Below, piece by piece: positions 17,130 to 26,008 of a DNA stretch of 64,000 nt (positions are counted from its first letter, which is position 1; every line of letters begins with the position of its first letter). The stretch is from positions 3,944,001 through 4,008,000 of the forward strand of contig NC_022657.1 of NCBI RefSeq assembly GCF_000494755.1, written 5' to 3'. The notes beneath the pieces were generated by a model. It did no database searches. It had not been told where the DNA came from and was given only the letters and a program-made list of their open reading frames with translations. The DNA is from Amorphoplanes friuliensis DSM 7358 (lineage in GTDB: Bacteria; Actinomycetota; Actinomycetes; Mycobacteriales; Micromonosporaceae). The position numbers and the translations under genes were made by a program.

Positions 17130-18677
17130 TCACGCGGCGAGGCGGTTGCGTCCCTGCCGTTTCGCGGCGTAGAGCTGCGTGTCCGCCCGGTCGAAGAGCT
17201 CACTGCCGGTCATACCCTCCGAGTACGCCGCCAGCCCCATGCTCAGCGTCACCCGCAGCCCCGGTACGAGCTCGTCCCAGTCGCGCCGGACGACGACCCG
17301 GCGGATGCGCTCGGCGATCCGCCTCGCCGCGGGCAGGTCCGCCAGCAGGAACAGCGCGAACTCGTCACCGCCGAACCGGACCGCGACCTCACCCTCGCGG
17401 CAGTGCGCGCGCAGCACCTCGGCGACCCCGCGCAGCACACCGTCGCCGACACCGTGGGAGTACGCGTCGTTGATGCCCTTGAACTTGTCGACGTCGATCA
17501 GGATCAGCGAGGTGCCGCCGTGCAGCTCGCCGAGCCGGCGGTCGAAGGTGCGGCGGTTGCCGAGCCCGGTCAGGGCGTCGGAGGCGGCGACACCCTCGGC
17601 CCGCTCCCGGTCGAGCTCCAGCTCGGCGCGCCGCCGGGCCTGCTGCAGCATCAGCCGCCGGTCGAGCCGTTGTCGCCACAGGTGCCCGACCTGCTCCCGC
17701 AGGGTCGCCTTCATCGTCCGGGTGGCCTCGCTCGGCGCCCGCTCCCCGGCCAGGTCGGCCAGCTCGTACCCGATGATCAGCCGTTGCCCGGTCTGCCCGG
17801 CCAGCTCCTGCGCGGCCGTGAACTCCCGGTGGGCCCCGGCGCGGTCCCCGAGCGCCCGCAGCGCGGACCCGTACGCGAGGTGCAGCAGGCGTACCTCGTG
17901 GGTCTGACCCGCGGCGCGCAACGGCAGCAGCATCCGGCGGATCAGCACGATCGCGTCGTCGGGCCGGCCCGTCCGGGCCAGGCCGAGGGCGAGCATCGCC
18001 GTGGCCAGCGGGGCGTCGGGGTGTGCCTTGAGGTGCTCCCGCATGAGAGCGACACTGCGGTCGAGCCGCAGCCGTGCCTCCGTCGCCCGCCCGACCTGTT
18101 CGAGGCGCAGAGCCCACTCGAGCAGCATCTCCGCGTGCTGCAGCCGCCCGGCCGCCCGGAACAGCTCGTCGACGGCCAGTGCGTCGGCGGCCAGCCGGGC
18201 GCAGTCGTCGGCCAGCTCGTAGAGCTCGGCGGCCTGCGCGGCGTCACCGACCGAGCAGATGGCGGAGAAGTACCGCAGGCTGTCGTGCGGCGCGAGGTCG
18301 AGCGCGGTCGTGGCCCGCGCGAGCCAGTGCAGCCCCTCGTCGATGCGGCCCAGCTTGATCAGCAGCTCGGCCAGGTCGGCGAGGGCCTTGGCCTGGCTCG
18401 CGCGCGGCCCGACGAGCTGCCGGTCCTCGGCGAGCGTCTGCCCGATGACCAGTGCCTCGCTGAGGCGGCCGAGGGCGAGCAGGGCGTACATGCGGCCCTG
18501 GCGGATCATCAGCTGGGCCCGCTCGTCGCCGAGGATCGCGGCGATCGCCTCGGCCCGGTCGGCCAGGACCAGCGCCTCGTCGTGGTGACCGTTCATGGTC
18601 CGGTCGTGCACCTCACGCGCGAGCGCGACGAACACCCCGTAAGGCTCCACGGGAACGGGCAGGCGGGTGTCCGGCAC
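17130..18677 (-). CDS. TPR-repeat diguanylate cyclase (GGDEF protein)
   Basis: 515 residues from a GTG. Residues 1-340 are a helical solenoid of TPR-like repeats (for example LADLAELLIKLGRIDEGLHW), and a short coiled coil rich in Arg/Glu leads into a GGDEF domain at about 355-515. The active-site GGDEF at 436-440 is intact (VRFGGDEFALFL), as are LTGLGNRRTFDRRL and IDVDKFKGIND, so cyclic-di-GMP synthesis is expected. No I-site RxxD is evident just before GGDEF. No membrane segments; cytoplasmic, likely controlled through protein contacts of the TPR domain. Confidence 0.9.
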   Translation of the reverse strand: MPDTRLPVPVEPYGVFVALAREVHDRTMNGHHDEALVLADRAEAIAAILGDERAQLMIRQGRMYALLALGRLSEALVIGQTLAEDRQLVGPRASQAKALADLAELLIKLGRIDEGLHWLARATTALDLAPHDSLRYFSAICSVGDAAQAAELYELADDCARLAADALAVDELFRAAGRLQHAEMLLEWALRLEQVGRATEARLRLDRSVALMREHLKAHPDAPLATAMLALGLARTGRPDDAIVLIRRMLLPLRAAGQTHEVRLLHLAYGSALRALGDRAGAHREFTAAQELAGQTGQRLIIGYELADLAGERAPSEATRTMKATLREQVGHLWRQRLDRRLMLQQARRRAELELDRERAEGVAASDALTGLGNRRTFDRRLGELHGGTSLILIDVDKFKGINDAYSHGVGDGVLRGVAEVLRAHCREGEVAVRFGGDEFALFLLADLPAARRIAERIRRVVVRRDWDELVPGLRVTLSMGLAAYSEGMTGSELFDRADTQLYAAKRQGRNRLAA

Positions 18678-18715
18678 TCACCCCGTATCGGCCCGTTCCC
18701 CCGGGACCTGAGTTT

Positions 18716-19471
18716 TCAGTCCGGCAGCTTGACCCCGGACAGCTCGGCGCAGGCCGCCAGCAGCTCCTCCTGCAGATCCTCCCGGTACGCCAGCGGGTTC
18801 GCCCGGAGCTCCTGCCGCCGGTTGAAGTACCGCCCCGTGACCTTGGCCGCCGGCTCGTCGGAGGTCGCCAGCCAGATCGGTGTGTCGGCGCCCTCGCTGA
18901 GCTCACCGGTGGCCCCGGCGCCGCCCATCCGCGTACGGATCCAGCCGGGGTCGACCGTGTTGCTGAGTGTCCCGGGCCGGCGGCGCGCGACCGCGAACGC
19001 CAGCATGACGTCGTACAGCTTCGAGTCGCTGTAGGCCTGCATGCCGTCCCACCGCCGCGACCGCCACGACAGGTCGTCGAAGTGCACCTCACCACCGGAC
19101 TGCAGCCCCGAGGTGAGATAGACCAGGCGCGCGGGCCAGGGGACAAGAGCGGTCAGCACGTACGGCGCCAGCACGTTGACCTGGAAGATCCGCTCCACCC
19201 CGTCGCCGGTGAGCACGGGCTCGCTCTGCCCGCCGCCGACACCCGCGTTGTGGATGACGACGTCGCAGGCGCCCGCCGCGGCGGCCAGCGCCTTCGTCTC
19301 GTCCAGCGACGTCAGGTCGCCGATCACCACTCCGGCGGCCTCGGACGGCAGCCCCTCGGCCCGGCTCTCGCTGCGGGCGTGCAGGATCACGCGGTGCCCC
19401 GCCTCGATCAACGTCCGGGCGGTCTGCAGCCCGATGCCGTCGCTGGACCCCGTCACCAAAATCGTCGCCAT
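18716..19471 (-). CDS. Short-chain dehydrogenase/reductase
   Basis: 251 residues, the classical SDR length. Cofactor motif TGSSDGIG at 7-14, HNAGVGG at the fourth strand, catalytic Ser in VYLTSGL and Tyr147/Lys151 in YSDSK. The residue after the second strand (HARSESR) favours NADP(H). It also has the GDLTSLDE strand with the adenine-binding Asp. Alcohol/ketone substrate unknown. It lies 36 bases from the start of the DUF6910-like gene on the same strand and could share its transcript. Confidence 0.9.
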   Translation of the reverse strand: MATILVTGSSDGIGLQTARTLIEAGHRVILHARSESRAEGLPSEAAGVVIGDLTSLDETKALAAAAGACDVVIHNAGVGGGQSEPVLTGDGVERIFQVNVLAPYVLTALVPWPARLVYLTSGLQSGGEVHFDDLSWRSRRWDGMQAYSDSKLYDVMLAFAVARRRPGTLSNTVDPGWIRTRMGGAGATGELSEGADTPIWLATSDEPAAKVTGRYFNRRQELRANPLAYREDLQEELLAACAELSGVKLPD

Positions 19472-19507
19472 GGTCGTCCTAATCCCCTCGAAGTGCCGGT
19501 CGTAACG

Positions 19508-20377
19508 TCACCAGTGCAGGCGCAGGTCGAGGCGGGTCGACGGGAGCAGCGGATCGTCCGCGTCGACCACCGCGATCAGTGACACACCGGCGGGGTCGGC
19601 CTGCCGCACGGCTAGCCCCTCGATCTTGTAGGGCCCGTCCGGCACCGGGGCGATCGCCAGGACCCCGGTGTCGTCCAGCAGGGCCAGGGCCGACCCCACC
19701 ACCGGGCCGTCGTCGACGGGGTTCGGGGTGTCCTCGGCGGCCGCGGAGACCACGATGCGGCCGTCGGGCAGCGCGACCGCGTCGGTGATCGACAGCGGGA
19801 CACCGGCGACGCTGCCCAGGTCCCAGTGACCGGCCGCGCGCACGGTCACCGCGTCCGGCTCGGCCCGGCCGGTGAGCACGTCCAGCAGACCGGGGAAGTC
19901 CAGGTCGACGGCGGCGGACCCACCCCGCTGGAACCACCGCAACCGGTCGCCGACCAGGCACGCACCCTCGAGGTTGAGGCGGTCCGGGCGCAGGCCGAGC
20001 ACCTCGGCGACCCGCCGGTAGACCGCCGTCAGGTCGGTCGTCGTGACCGCCGGGTCGGGAGTGACCAGCGACGCCCGCATCCGGGCGCCGGTCGAGCCCG
20101 AGCCCAGCAGCAGGACACCTCCCGGCACCGGGCACGCCGCCTCGAAATCGGGCTTGAGATGTTTGGTCCCGTCGGCCGCGCTGAACGTCTCGTGCCCGTC
20201 GACCGCGTCGGCGACCCGGACCGCCTCGATGCCACCGGGCCGCAGCCAGGCGGCGTGCGTCGCGTCGTCCTGGACGACGAGCCAGCCGTCGCCGAAAGGT
20301 GCGACGGCGGAGGCCGCACGGACGGGCAGTCCAGGACCGAACCACAGGTCCGCGGTCGCCTCGATCTCGATCTTCAC
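19508..20377 (-). CDS. DUF6910-like protein of unknown function, probable beta-propeller
   Basis: 289 residues, no signal peptide. Repeated short beta-strand blocks such as GDGWLVVQDDATHAAWL, PGGVLLLGSGSTGARMRA, EGACLVGDRLRWFQRGGS and YKIEGLAVRQADPAGVSLIAVVD suggest a propeller fold. The pattern resembles DUF6910/DUF6929-type families, but that label is from memory. Its ATG overlaps the stop of the acyltransferase gene (ATGA), so the two are translationally coupled. Confidence 0.55.
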   Translation of the reverse strand: MKIEIEATADLWFGPGLPVRAASAVAPFGDGWLVVQDDATHAAWLRPGGIEAVRVADAVDGHETFSAADGTKHLKPDFEAACPVPGGVLLLGSGSTGARMRASLVTPDPAVTTTDLTAVYRRVAEVLGLRPDRLNLEGACLVGDRLRWFQRGGSAAVDLDFPGLLDVLTGRAEPDAVTVRAAGHWDLGSVAGVPLSITDAVALPDGRIVVSAAAEDTPNPVDDGPVVGSALALLDDTGVLAIAPVPDGPYKIEGLAVRQADPAGVSLIAVVDADDPLLPSTRLDLRLHW

Positions 20378-21522
20378 GCCCGATTGTCCCCCGCCCGCAT
20401 CCCGAACAGGAAACGGGTCACCCGCGTACGCCGGACCAGCACGTCGTACGCCGCGAAAGTCAGGACCAGCGAAATCACCACGATCACCGCATATCCCACC
20501 ACGATCGGCGCGTCCCAGGACACCACGACGTAGGCGACCGCCACCACGATCGGCTGGTGCAGGACGTAGACCGGCAACGCGGCCTCACCCAGGTAGGCGC
20601 GCCCGCGACCGGTGCCGGTCGAGGGCACCCGGCGGCGGCGTTCGAGGAAGCCGAGGATCGCGACGAGACAGCACCACCCGGAGATGCTGAAGAACACCCG
20701 CGTCGTGACGGCCAGGGCCGACCTGCCGGTGAACGGGTCGGCGCCGTCGCTCAGAAAGCCGGGGGAGCAGGCGCCGAACGCCAGGAACGCCAGCACCGCC
20801 GCCGCGGGGGCGTGGCGGCGGAACGCCTCGGTGAAACGCGGATCGGTGGCGAGGACATATCCGTACAGGAAGAAGAGGAGGTAGACCCAGCGGTTCCAGG
20901 CCGCGAAGCCTTCCTCGAGCCCGGCCACCGCGTTGACCAGGGTGATCGGCAGCGCCGGGAGAAAGATCACGCCCGGGTGGCGCACGGCCGCGGCGAGGCG
21001 TTCCCCGGGCTGCGGCAGCCAGGCCACCGCGGCCGCGAGCATCAGGGAAAAGGTCAGCAGCAGTACGACGAACCACAGGTGACCGGTCTCGAAGTGGTCG
21101 CCCTGGACGATGAACGGGAAGTCCGGCGGCGACAGGTGGACGGCGAAGAACGACGGCAGGAAGTCCCAGTAGCTGCCGGTGTACCCGCTCTGGGAGCGCA
21201 GCCTCAGCCATTGCGGGACCGGCACGATCGTCAGGGTGGCGAAGATCAGGGGCACACCCAGCCGGAGCAGGCGTTCGACCGCGAAGGTCCGGGGTCCGCG
21301 CCGGGCCAGGGAGTGCCACGAGCCGACACCGGCGACCAGGAAGAGCAGGGGCATCGCCCAGACCACACCCAGGCCGGCCAGGATCGTGGTCACCTCGGTG
21401 GTCCCGGCGTTCTTGACGTAGAAGTCGTCGTTCGCGTCGAAGACCAGGGCGGCGTGGAAGAAGACCAGCCCGATGACGATCGTTATGCGGAGCGTGTCGA
21501 GTTCGGGGCGGCGGGGAGGCAT
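20374..21522 (-). CDS. Acyltransferase-3 family membrane protein
   Basis: 382 residues from ATG 21522 (MPPRRPELDTLRI). About ten membrane helices. The first helix carries the family signature LRITIVIGLVFFHAALVFDA with the catalytic-type His, and the last helices show the 'YVLHQPIVVAVAYVVVSWDA' pattern with a conserved His. These enzymes O-acylate sugars, glycolipids or natural products at the membrane. Not linked to an obvious pathway; the next gene is coupled to it by a 4-base overlap. Divergent from the zinc-ribbon gene 31 bases away. Confidence 0.85.
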   Translation of the reverse strand: MPPRRPELDTLRITIVIGLVFFHAALVFDANDDFYVKNAGTTEVTTILAGLGVVWAMPLLFLVAGVGSWHSLARRGPRTFAVERLLRLGVPLIFATLTIVPVPQWLRLRSQSGYTGSYWDFLPSFFAVHLSPPDFPFIVQGDHFETGHLWFVVLLLTFSLMLAAAVAWLPQPGERLAAAVRHPGVIFLPALPITLVNAVAGLEEGFAAWNRWVYLLFFLYGYVLATDPRFTEAFRRHAPAAAVLAFLAFGACSPGFLSDGADPFTGRSALAVTTRVFFSISGWCCLVAILGFLERRRRVPSTGTGRGRAYLGEAALPVYVLHQPIVVAVAYVVVSWDAPIVVGYAVIVVISLVLTFAAYDVLVRRTRVTRFLFGMRAGDNRA

Positions 21523-21553
21523 GGTCGTTGCCGGTCGTGGGTACCGTCGACCC

Positions 21554-21787
21554 GTGTTCCTCATCTTCGGTTTCCGTTCCTCCGACAGTCGGCTCGCCGC
21601 GCCGATCATGGTCTGCGCCTATTGCGGTGCGACCGCCGCGCAGGTGCTGATCAAGCGGACGACGAAGTTCAGCCTGTTCTTCATCCCGCTCTTCCCGGTG
21701 CGCCGGCCGCGATATTTCCTGACCTGCACCAACTGCGGCACGACCCGGGCGATCGACGACCGTGACGCCGAACAGTTAACCGTCTGA
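21554..21787 (+). CDS. Small zinc-ribbon protein
   Basis: 77 residues from a GTG at 21554, preferred over an ATG at 21473 whose extra 27 residues are low-complexity Arg/Ser/Gly. Two CxxC knuckles, Cys21/Cys24 (VCAYCG) and Cys58/Cys61 (TCTNCG), separated by a hydrophobic strand FSLFFIPLFPV, as in the zinc-ribbon_15 type of actinobacterial proteins of unknown role. The last 12 bases overlap the convergent LacI gene. Confidence 0.8.
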   Translation: MFLIFGFRSSDSRLAAPIMVCAYCGATAAQVLIKRTTKFSLFFIPLFPVRRPRYFLTCTNCGTTRAIDDRDAEQLTV

Positions 21788-22816
21788 CGGGGGTGCGGTG
21801 CTGCCCCGCAGCACCAGCTCGGCGGCGGCGTGCTCCACCAGCGGGGTGGTCCGCTCGCCCTCGCGCAGGGCCAGGGACATCGCCCGGACGCCGATGTCCT
21901 CGAGCGGCAGGCGGACGGTGCTGAGCGGCGGAGTCACGTCGACCGAGATCGGCATGTCGTCGAAGCCGATCAGGCTGACCTGCCCGGGCACGTCGATGCC
22001 GCGTTCCCGCAGACAGGCCAGCGCCCCCACGGCCATCGAGTCGTTCAGCGCCGCCACCGCGGTCAGTGCGGGGAAGCGGTCGAGCAGCTCGGCGGCCGCC
22101 GCCCGGCCGCCGTTGCGGTCGAAGTCGGCGTAGACGACCTGCCGGGCGGTCAGCCGGTGCCCGTGCTCCTTGGCCGCGCGCCGCAGCCCGGCGAGGCGGT
22201 CGGTGGTCGTGGTCAGGTGACGCGGCCCGGCGATGACCCCGATGGTTGTGTGGCCGAGCCGGTAGAGAGCGTCGCCCGCGAGGTACCCACCGGGCTCGTT
22301 CTCGGGGACGATCGCGTCGCCGCTGTGCTCGTGGCGGCCGATCACCGCGACGCGGCCGCCGGTGCTCTCGTAGATGCGCAGCTTGGCGTCGAGCCGCGCG
22401 GTGATCGGCGCGTCGTGGTACCCCGAGCCGGCCAGCACGATCGCCGCGGTCTGGTGGGCGTGCAACAGGTCCACGTAGGCCAGCTCGCGCTCGGGATCGC
22501 GGTAGCTGTTGCAGATGATGACCAGCCGCCCGTGATCGGTGGCGACGCGCTGCAGCCCGCGGGTGATCTCGGCGAAGTACGGGTCCGAGACGTCGTGCAC
22601 GATCACGCCGACGGCGGTGCGGTCGGCCCGGGCCAGCTGCTGCGCGTTGGCGTTCGGCACGAATTGGAGCTCGGCGACCGCCGCGAGGACACGCTCACGG
22701 AGCGCCTCGGCCACGGGCTTGGGGCTGTTGTTGATGATGCGGGACACGGTCGCGGTCGAGACGCCCGCCCGCCGCGCGACGTCCGCGAGAGTCGCCACGG
22801 GTGCAGAGTAGCCCAT
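21776..22816 (-). CDS. LacI-family transcriptional regulator (first of two)
   Basis: 346 residues. N-terminal helix-turn-helix and hinge: LADVARRAGVSTATVSRIIN, then a FVPNANAQQLARA hinge, followed by a periplasmic-binding-like sugar sensor domain (VGVIVHDVSDPYFAEITRGL). It faces the Gfo/Idh/MocA operon across an 84-base divergent region that holds two AAGCGCTT palindromes, so it probably represses that operon and itself, and releases on binding a sugar-like ligand. It is about 40% similar by eye to the second LacI gene at 26417, especially in the C-terminal domain. Confidence 0.92.
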   Translation of the reverse strand: MGYSAPVATLADVARRAGVSTATVSRIINNSPKPVAEALRERVLAAVAELQFVPNANAQQLARADRTAVGVIVHDVSDPYFAEITRGLQRVATDHGRLVIICNSYRDPERELAYVDLLHAHQTAAIVLAGSGYHDAPITARLDAKLRIYESTGGRVAVIGRHEHSGDAIVPENEPGGYLAGDALYRLGHTTIGVIAGPRHLTTTTDRLAGLRRAAKEHGHRLTARQVVYADFDRNGGRAAAAELLDRFPALTAVAALNDSMAVGALACLRERGIDVPGQVSLIGFDDMPISVDVTPPLSTVRLPLEDIGVRAMSLALREGERTTPLVEHAAAELVLRGSTAPPSDG

Positions 22817-22828
22817 CGGCAGCCGGGG

Positions 22829-22840
22829 GCAAGCGCTTGC
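22829..22840. promoter_or_regulatory. LacI-type operator O1
   Basis: GCAAGCGCTTGC, a perfect 12-bp palindrome with the central CG of GalR/LacI-family sites. It overlaps the -35 element of the rightward promoter and sits 13 bases from the leftward regulator start. Confidence 0.75.
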
Positions 22841-22866
22841 CTGAGGTGTCCGCGCGCCGGTAGCCT
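22837..22866 (+). promoter_or_regulatory. Predicted promoter of the Gfo/Idh/MocA operon
   Basis: TTGCCT (22837-22842), 18-base spacer, TAGCCT (22861-22866). The same TTGCC-N18-TAG layout occurs before the Liv-type operon at 27509. One operator covers the -35 and another follows the -10. Confidence 0.5.
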
Positions 22867-22870
22867 GCCA

Positions 22871-22884
22871 GGAAAGCGCTTACC
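22871..22884. promoter_or_regulatory. LacI-type operator O2
   Basis: GGAAAGCGCTTACC, a near-palindrome with the AAGCGCTT core (22874-22881), located 4 bases after the -10 and 17 bases before the ATG at 22901. Binding there should block transcription start. Confidence 0.7.
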
Positions 22885-22900
22885 TGAGGGGGTCGGCCCA

Positions 22901-24055
22901 ATGTCCGCTCGCGTCCCGATCGGGATCGTCATGAACGGTGTCACCGGGAGGATGGGCTATCGCCAGCACCTGGTCCGCTCCCTGCTCGCCATCCGCGAAG
23001 CCGGCGGCCTGCCCCTGCACGACGGATCGAAACTCTGGCCCGAGCTCGTCCTCGTCGGCCGCAGCGAGGCGAAGCTGCGCGACGTCGCCTCCCGCCACGG
23101 CCTCACCGACTACACGACCGACCTCGGCGCCGCGCTGGCCCGCCCCGACGTCCAGATCTACTTCGACGCCCAGGTCACCAGCGAACGCGAGAAGGCCATC
23201 GGCCTGGCCATCGAGGCCGGCAAGCACATCTACACCGAGAAACCCCTGGCCACGACGCTGAGCGGCGCGATCGAGCTGGCCCGCGCCGCCGACACCGCCG
23301 GCGTCAAGCACGGCGTCGTGCAGGACAAGCTCTTCCTGCCGGGCCTCCGCAAACTGCAACGCTTGATCTCCGGCGGTTTTTTCGGCCGCATCCTCTCCGT
23401 ACGCGGTGAGTTCGGCTACTGGGTGTTCGAGGGCGACTGGCAGGCCGCGCAGCGCCCGAGCTGGAACTACCGGGCTGCGGACGGCGGCGGCATCGTCGTC
23501 GACATGTTCCCGCACTGGCACTACGTGCTGGAGCAGCTGTTCTCGCCGGTCCGCACGGTCACGGCCCACGTCACCACGCACATCCCGCGCCGCTGGGACG
23601 AGCAGGGCGACGCCTACGAGGCCACGGCCGACGACGCCGCGTACGGGATCTTCGAGCTCGAGGGCGGTGTGGTCGCGCAGATCAACTCGTCCTGGGCGGT
23701 CCGGGTGAACCGTGACGAGCTGGTCGAGTTCCAGGTCGACGGCACCGAGGGCAGCGCCGTCGCGGGTCTGCGCGGGTGCCGCATCCAGCACCGGTCCACC
23801 ACCCCGAAACCCGTGTGGAACCCCGACCTGCCGCTGACCGAGCGCTTCCGCGACCAGTGGCAGGAGGTGCCGGACAACGAGGAGTTCGACAACGGCTTCA
23901 AGGCGCAGTGGGAGATGTTCCTGCGTCACGTCGCCGAGGACGCCCCGTACACGTGGGATCTGTGGGCCGGAGCGCGCGGGGTGCAGCTGGCCGAGCTGGG
24001 TCTGCAGTCGGCCCGCGAGGGCCGTCGCCTCGAGGTGCCGGAGCTGGACCGATGA
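22901..24055 (+). CDS. Gfo/Idh/MocA-family oxidoreductase
   Basis: 384 residues from ATG 22901, with GAGGGGG upstream. A Rossmann domain begins VPIGIVMNGVTGRMGYRQHL (motif GVTGRMG), and the family's EKP motif is in HIYTEKPLATTL. The C-terminal alpha/beta domain has DMFPHWHYVLEQLF with the usual catalytic-type His. NAD(P)-dependent oxidation of a sugar, inositol or sugar-acid hydroxyl is expected. First gene of a three-gene operon joined by 4-base overlaps (dehydrogenase, DUF993, isomerase), which reads like a pathway from an uncommon sugar-like substrate through a keto-sugar to an aldolase-type step. Confidence 0.9.
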   Translation: MSARVPIGIVMNGVTGRMGYRQHLVRSLLAIREAGGLPLHDGSKLWPELVLVGRSEAKLRDVASRHGLTDYTTDLGAALARPDVQIYFDAQVTSEREKAIGLAIEAGKHIYTEKPLATTLSGAIELARAADTAGVKHGVVQDKLFLPGLRKLQRLISGGFFGRILSVRGEFGYWVFEGDWQAAQRPSWNYRAADGGGIVVDMFPHWHYVLEQLFSPVRTVTAHVTTHIPRRWDEQGDAYEATADDAAYGIFELEGGVVAQINSSWAVRVNRDELVEFQVDGTEGSAVAGLRGCRIQHRSTTPKPVWNPDLPLTERFRDQWQEVPDNEEFDNGFKAQWEMFLRHVAEDAPYTWDLWAGARGVQLAELGLQSAREGRRLEVPELDR

Positions 24056-25206
24056 GCCGGACCCTGCACCTGCCCGACGGCCCGCTGACACTTTCCGGCA
24101 CAGGGTCGGAGTGGGCGGCGCCGGGGGAGCGGTTCACCGGCCGGGTCGCCTACGCCGCGGCCCACGTCGTCGCCGACCCGGCCGCCGAGAACGTCCCCGG
24201 CGCGCCACCGGTCCTCGACTGGGACGCCACGCTCGCCTTCCGACGCCACCTGTGGGCGCACGGCTTCGGGGTGGCCGAGGCCATGGACACCGCCCAGCGC
24301 GGCATGGGCCTCGACTATCCGGCGGCCCGCGAGCTGATCCGCCGCTCGGCCCGCGAGGCGGCAATGGCCGGCGGCACGGTGGTCGCCGGTGTCGCCACCG
24401 ACCAGCTCCCGCCGGGCCCCGCGACCCTCGACGAGATCCGCAAGGCGTACGGCGAACAGCTGGCCGACGTGCAGGAGGCCGGCGCCGGACCGGTCCTGAT
24501 GTGCAGCCGCCACCTCGCCGCCGCGGCCCGCGACGCCCGGGACTATCTGGACATCTACGGGCAGCTGCTCGACGACTCCGGCCGGCCGGTGATCCTGCAC
24601 TGGCTGGGACCGGCCTTCGACCCCCTGCTCGCCGGTTACTGGGGAGCCGGCGATCAGGGCCGGGCCGCCGACACGGTGGCCGAGCTGATCGCCGCGCACC
24701 CCGGCAAGGTCGACGGCATCAAGCTGTCCCTGCTGGACGAGGACTTCGAGATCGCGCTGCGGCGCCGCCTCCCGGCCGGTGTCCGCCTCTACACCGGCGA
24801 CGACTTCAACTACCCGGTCCTGATCCGCGGCGACGACCACGGTCACTCCGAGGCGCTGCTGGGCGTCTTCGCCGCGATCGCCCCACCGGCCTCCGCGGCG
24901 CTGCGAGCGCTCGACACCGGTGACCTCGCGGAGTACGACCGGATCCTCGCCCCGACCGTGACCCTGTCCCGGCACCTCTTCGAGACACCCACCTGGTACT
25001 ACAAGACCGGCATCGTCTTCCTGGCCTGGCTGGCCGGCCACCAGGACCACTTCACGATGGTCGGCGGTGTGCAGAGCGGCCGGTCGCCCCGCCACCTGGC
25101 CACACTCCTGCGCCTGGCCGACGCGGCCGGGCTGCTCCCCGACGCCGACCTCGCCGCCCACCGGGCCCGCGCCTGGCTGACGACCGCCGGGGTGGTGCAG
25201 CCGTGA
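24052..25206 (+). CDS. DUF993 family protein, dihydrodipicolinate-synthase-like TIM barrel
   Basis: 384 residues from the ATG overlapping the previous stop (ATGA). The sequence WDATLAFRRHLWAHGFGVAEAMDTAQRGMGLDY, quoted here by its core FGVAEAMDTAQRG, and IKLSLLDEDFE plus LYTGDDFNY are characteristic of DUF993, a family distantly related to class I aldolases and dihydrodipicolinate synthase. The lysine in DGIKLSLLDE is a candidate Schiff-base residue. A lyase or aldol cleavage on a keto-sugar acid is an inference from fold and operon position. Confidence 0.8.
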   Translation: MSRTLHLPDGPLTLSGTGSEWAAPGERFTGRVAYAAAHVVADPAAENVPGAPPVLDWDATLAFRRHLWAHGFGVAEAMDTAQRGMGLDYPAARELIRRSAREAAMAGGTVVAGVATDQLPPGPATLDEIRKAYGEQLADVQEAGAGPVLMCSRHLAAAARDARDYLDIYGQLLDDSGRPVILHWLGPAFDPLLAGYWGAGDQGRAADTVAELIAAHPGKVDGIKLSLLDEDFEIALRRRLPAGVRLYTGDDFNYPVLIRGDDHGHSEALLGVFAAIAPPASAALRALDTGDLAEYDRILAPTVTLSRHLFETPTWYYKTGIVFLAWLAGHQDHFTMVGGVQSGRSPRHLATLLRLADAAGLLPDADLAAHRARAWLTTAGVVQP

Positions 25207-26006
25207 AACGCTTCTCCCTCAACCAGGCCACCACCAAACACTGGCCCTTGCCCGACCTCGTGAACGGCTGCGTGGAGGCCGGCGTCACCGGCGTCGGCCT
25301 GTGGCGTGAGGAGGTCCAGGCGTACGGCGTCGAGCGCACCGCCGCCCTCGTCCGCGACGCCGGGCTGGCCGTCACCTCGCTGTGCCGTGGCGGCTTCTTC
25401 CAGGAGCCGGGCTGGCAGGACGAGAACAGGCGCGCCCTCGACGAGGCCGCCACCCTGGGCGCACCGTCCCTGGTCCTCGTCTCCGGCGGCCTGCCCCCGG
25501 GCAGCCGCGACCTCGACGCCGCCCGCGCCCACGTCGGCCGGGCCGTCGGCACCCTGGTCCCGCACGCCCAGGACGTCGGGGTACAGCTCGCGATCGAACC
25601 GCTGCACCCGATGTTCGGCTCGGACCGCTGCGTCGTCTCGACCCTCAAGCAGGCCCTGGACCTGGCCTCGCCGTACCCGTCCGAAGCCGTCGGTGTCGTG
25701 ATCGACACCTACCACCTGTGGTGGGACGACACGGTGTGGGACCAGATCACCCGCGCCGGCCGCGAGAACCGCATCTCCTGCTTCCAGGCCGCCGACTGGG
25801 TCACCCCCCTCCCGGCCGGCGTCCTGCTGGGCCGGGGCCTCCCGGGTACGGGCTGCGTCGAGCTCCGCCGCTTCCGGGAGGCCGTCGACGCGGCGGGCTA
25901 CACGGGCCCGGTCGAGGTCGAGGTCTTCGCCGAGAACGTCTGGTCCCGCCCGGGCCGCGAGGTCCTCGACGAGACCATCCAGCGATACCTCACCCACGTC
26001 GCCTGA
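25203..26006 (+). CDS. Sugar phosphate isomerase/epimerase family protein (xylose-isomerase-like TIM barrel)
   Basis: 267 residues from a GTG overlapping the previous stop (GTGA). The AP-endonuclease-2/xylose-isomerase-like barrel shows LAIEPLHPMF (metal-binding Glu and His), VIDTYHLWWD (Asp and His) and VEVEVFAENVW (last metal Glu). These residues bind divalent metal in IolE/IolI- and epimerase-like enzymes. Third gene of the LacI-controlled operon; it probably isomerises or epimerises the oxidised sugar. It ends 2 bases from the convergent VOC gene. Confidence 0.87.
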   Translation: MKRFSLNQATTKHWPLPDLVNGCVEAGVTGVGLWREEVQAYGVERTAALVRDAGLAVTSLCRGGFFQEPGWQDENRRALDEAATLGAPSLVLVSGGLPPGSRDLDAARAHVGRAVGTLVPHAQDVGVQLAIEPLHPMFGSDRCVVSTLKQALDLASPYPSEAVGVVIDTYHLWWDDTVWDQITRAGRENRISCFQAADWVTPLPAGVLLGRGLPGTGCVELRRFREAVDAAGYTGPVEVEVFAENVWSRPGREVLDETIQRYLTHVA

Positions 26007-26008
26007 GC

